From Hybos culiciformis (taxonomy: Eukaryota > Arthropoda > Insecta > Diptera > Hybotidae), in assembly GCA_964007475.1 (NCBI GenBank), contig OZ023273.1, forward strand, positions 57,059,834-57,123,833: a stretch of 64,000 nt of DNA, given 5' to 3'. A program made the translations under genes and the position numbers. Below the pieces are notes generated by a model. That model was not told where the DNA came from, searched no databases, and saw only the letters and a program-made list of their open reading frames with translations. Below, piece after piece: positions 63,167-64,000 of this stretch (position 1 is its first letter; the number at the start of each line of letters is the position of its first letter).

Positions 63167-63895
63167 TATCCAAACAGTGGCGTAGCTAGACATTTTGGGC
63201 CCTTGTGCAAGAATCTACAAAATCTTTTCTTATTAAATAAAATATACAAATAAAAACTTATGTGTATTTGTTTTTATTTTTAAAAAATTACATCGGAATT
63301 ACATTAGAACATTTGCAAATTCTTTAATTGTCATGTTTTCTTTCAAATCGTCTTTTAGGAAGTTAGCGGCTTGTATTAACTGAATTGGCAAATTATTGGA
63401 AAATACTTCTGAATATTTTTTTGAAATATTATGGCAAGCTATCTTCATTTCTTGTTCAGACATAGATCAAATATTTCTAGGTTGAAGAAATGCAAAATTT
63501 TGGTTAATTGTATTCGTACCTACGAAGCGTTTTTCAATTTGGACAATTATTTTGTCTAAGGTATTGAAACGATCTAGAGAAAGATTTAGAGTAATAGTAA
63601 TATACACACACAGCACTGGGCTAATAATTTCTCCTCATTTTATGTATGTATTTCGTCAAAAAAAATACTTATCAGAGTAAATTTTATTACACAAATTTTT
63701 TTTTGGATTGGTTTGGTTGGAACCAGGATATTAAAAAAATAAGAACATTGTCTCAAAAAAAAATTTTTTTTAAATTTTAACCTAGAAAATTATATATTTT
63801 TTTTTATTTTATGGTTTGATGAATGGGCCCCTACAGCAATGGGCCCTTGTACTTCGTACACACTCGCCATACCTAGCTAGGCCACTGTATCCAAA
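63167..63895. mobile_element. hAT element (63175-63887), internally deleted, perfect 8-bp target duplication
   Basis: The ends 'cagtggcgtagctag' (63175) and 'ctagctaggccactg' (ending 63887) match with one mismatch, and tatccaaa flanks both sides (63167-63174, 63888-63895). 'gggccc' with 'ttgt' follows each end inward. The interior includes a decayed transposase piece on the minus strand. At 713 bp it is far shorter than an autonomous hAT (usually 2.5-4 kb). Confidence 0.93.
63299..63600 (-). pseudogene. hAT transposase fragment (ZMYM1-like), decayed
   Basis: On the minus strand one frame reads DRFNTLDKIIVQIEKRFVGT, continues to QNFAFLQPRN, meets one stop, and goes on MSEQEMKIACHNISKKYSEV to a final stop (63299-63301). 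The 'F...LD.II..IE.RF' pattern followed by a Phe/Leu/Pro segment is characteristic of the middle part of ZMYM1-like hAT transposases. The N-terminal DNA-binding domain and the C-terminal dimerisation domain are both absent. One in-frame stop shows it is not functional. Confidence 0.7.
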
Positions 63896-64000
63896 CGAGT
63901 TTTATACGGATTGTTTGGGACTAATTTTTAGTTTATTTTTTTTATATAATAATTGGATAATAGTTTAAAAGAATTATTTTTTTTAGTTTTGTAAATAAAA

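Overview
The window reads as non-coding, very AT-rich animal nuclear DNA. An insect is most likely: there are dense A and T runs, many 'acatatgtacatata'-type steps, and hAT, mariner-type and Helitron-like short elements. The order is not resolved; a fly or another AT-rich insect would fit. I see no bacterial-style operons, no intact protein-coding gene, no tRNA gene and no CRISPR array. Nearly all the supplied-length open frames are chance frames in AT-rich sequence or lie inside repeats. Two short stretches look coding-like without being recognisable: a 44-48 nt exon-like segment at 4701-4748 and a 67-codon open frame without ATG at 47042-47245.

The real content is a layered set of mobile elements. 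Four hAT-type elements have perfect 8-bp target duplications: 9041-9681, 49324-49891, 50949-52525 and 63175-63887. The last carries a decayed transposase fragment. A second decayed hAT transposase tail lies at 24262-24476, next to a hAT terminus, and a lone hAT terminus lies at 57759-57772. A decayed mariner-type transposase lies at 14129-14300. A TA-flanked zinc-finger-bearing element occurs twice in opposite orientation (42401-43354 and 55144-56062). Three copies of a Helitron-like element share 5' and/or 3' ends (1-564, 25946-26443, 27048-29225). Two large fold-back elements are present: 3186-3924 is a nearly perfect 739-bp palindrome, and 23189-24168 has arms built of ~150-bp sub-repeats. 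Smaller terminal-inverted-repeat candidates lie at 947-1578, 21604-21852, 21875-23018, 37311-38570, 46522-46737, 47811-48198 and 51005-51360.

Two RNA-polymerase-III-derived pieces sit inside DNA elements. One is a tRNA-headed SINE (minus strand, ~49450-49707) nested in a hAT element. The other is an A-box plus 5S-rRNA-like segment (37919-38000) with a long A-rich tail, nested in the 37311-38570 element. At 50949-52525 one hAT element holds a minisatellite and three further inverted-repeat structures, two of them nested in each other.

The rest (about 4.5-9 kb, 9.7-14.1 kb, 14.3-21.6 kb, 31.6-37.3 kb, 38.6-42.4 kb, 43.4-46.5 kb, 52.5-55.1 kb and 56.1-63.2 kb) is AT-rich DNA with simple repeats and no gene I can support. 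It is probably intergenic or intronic.
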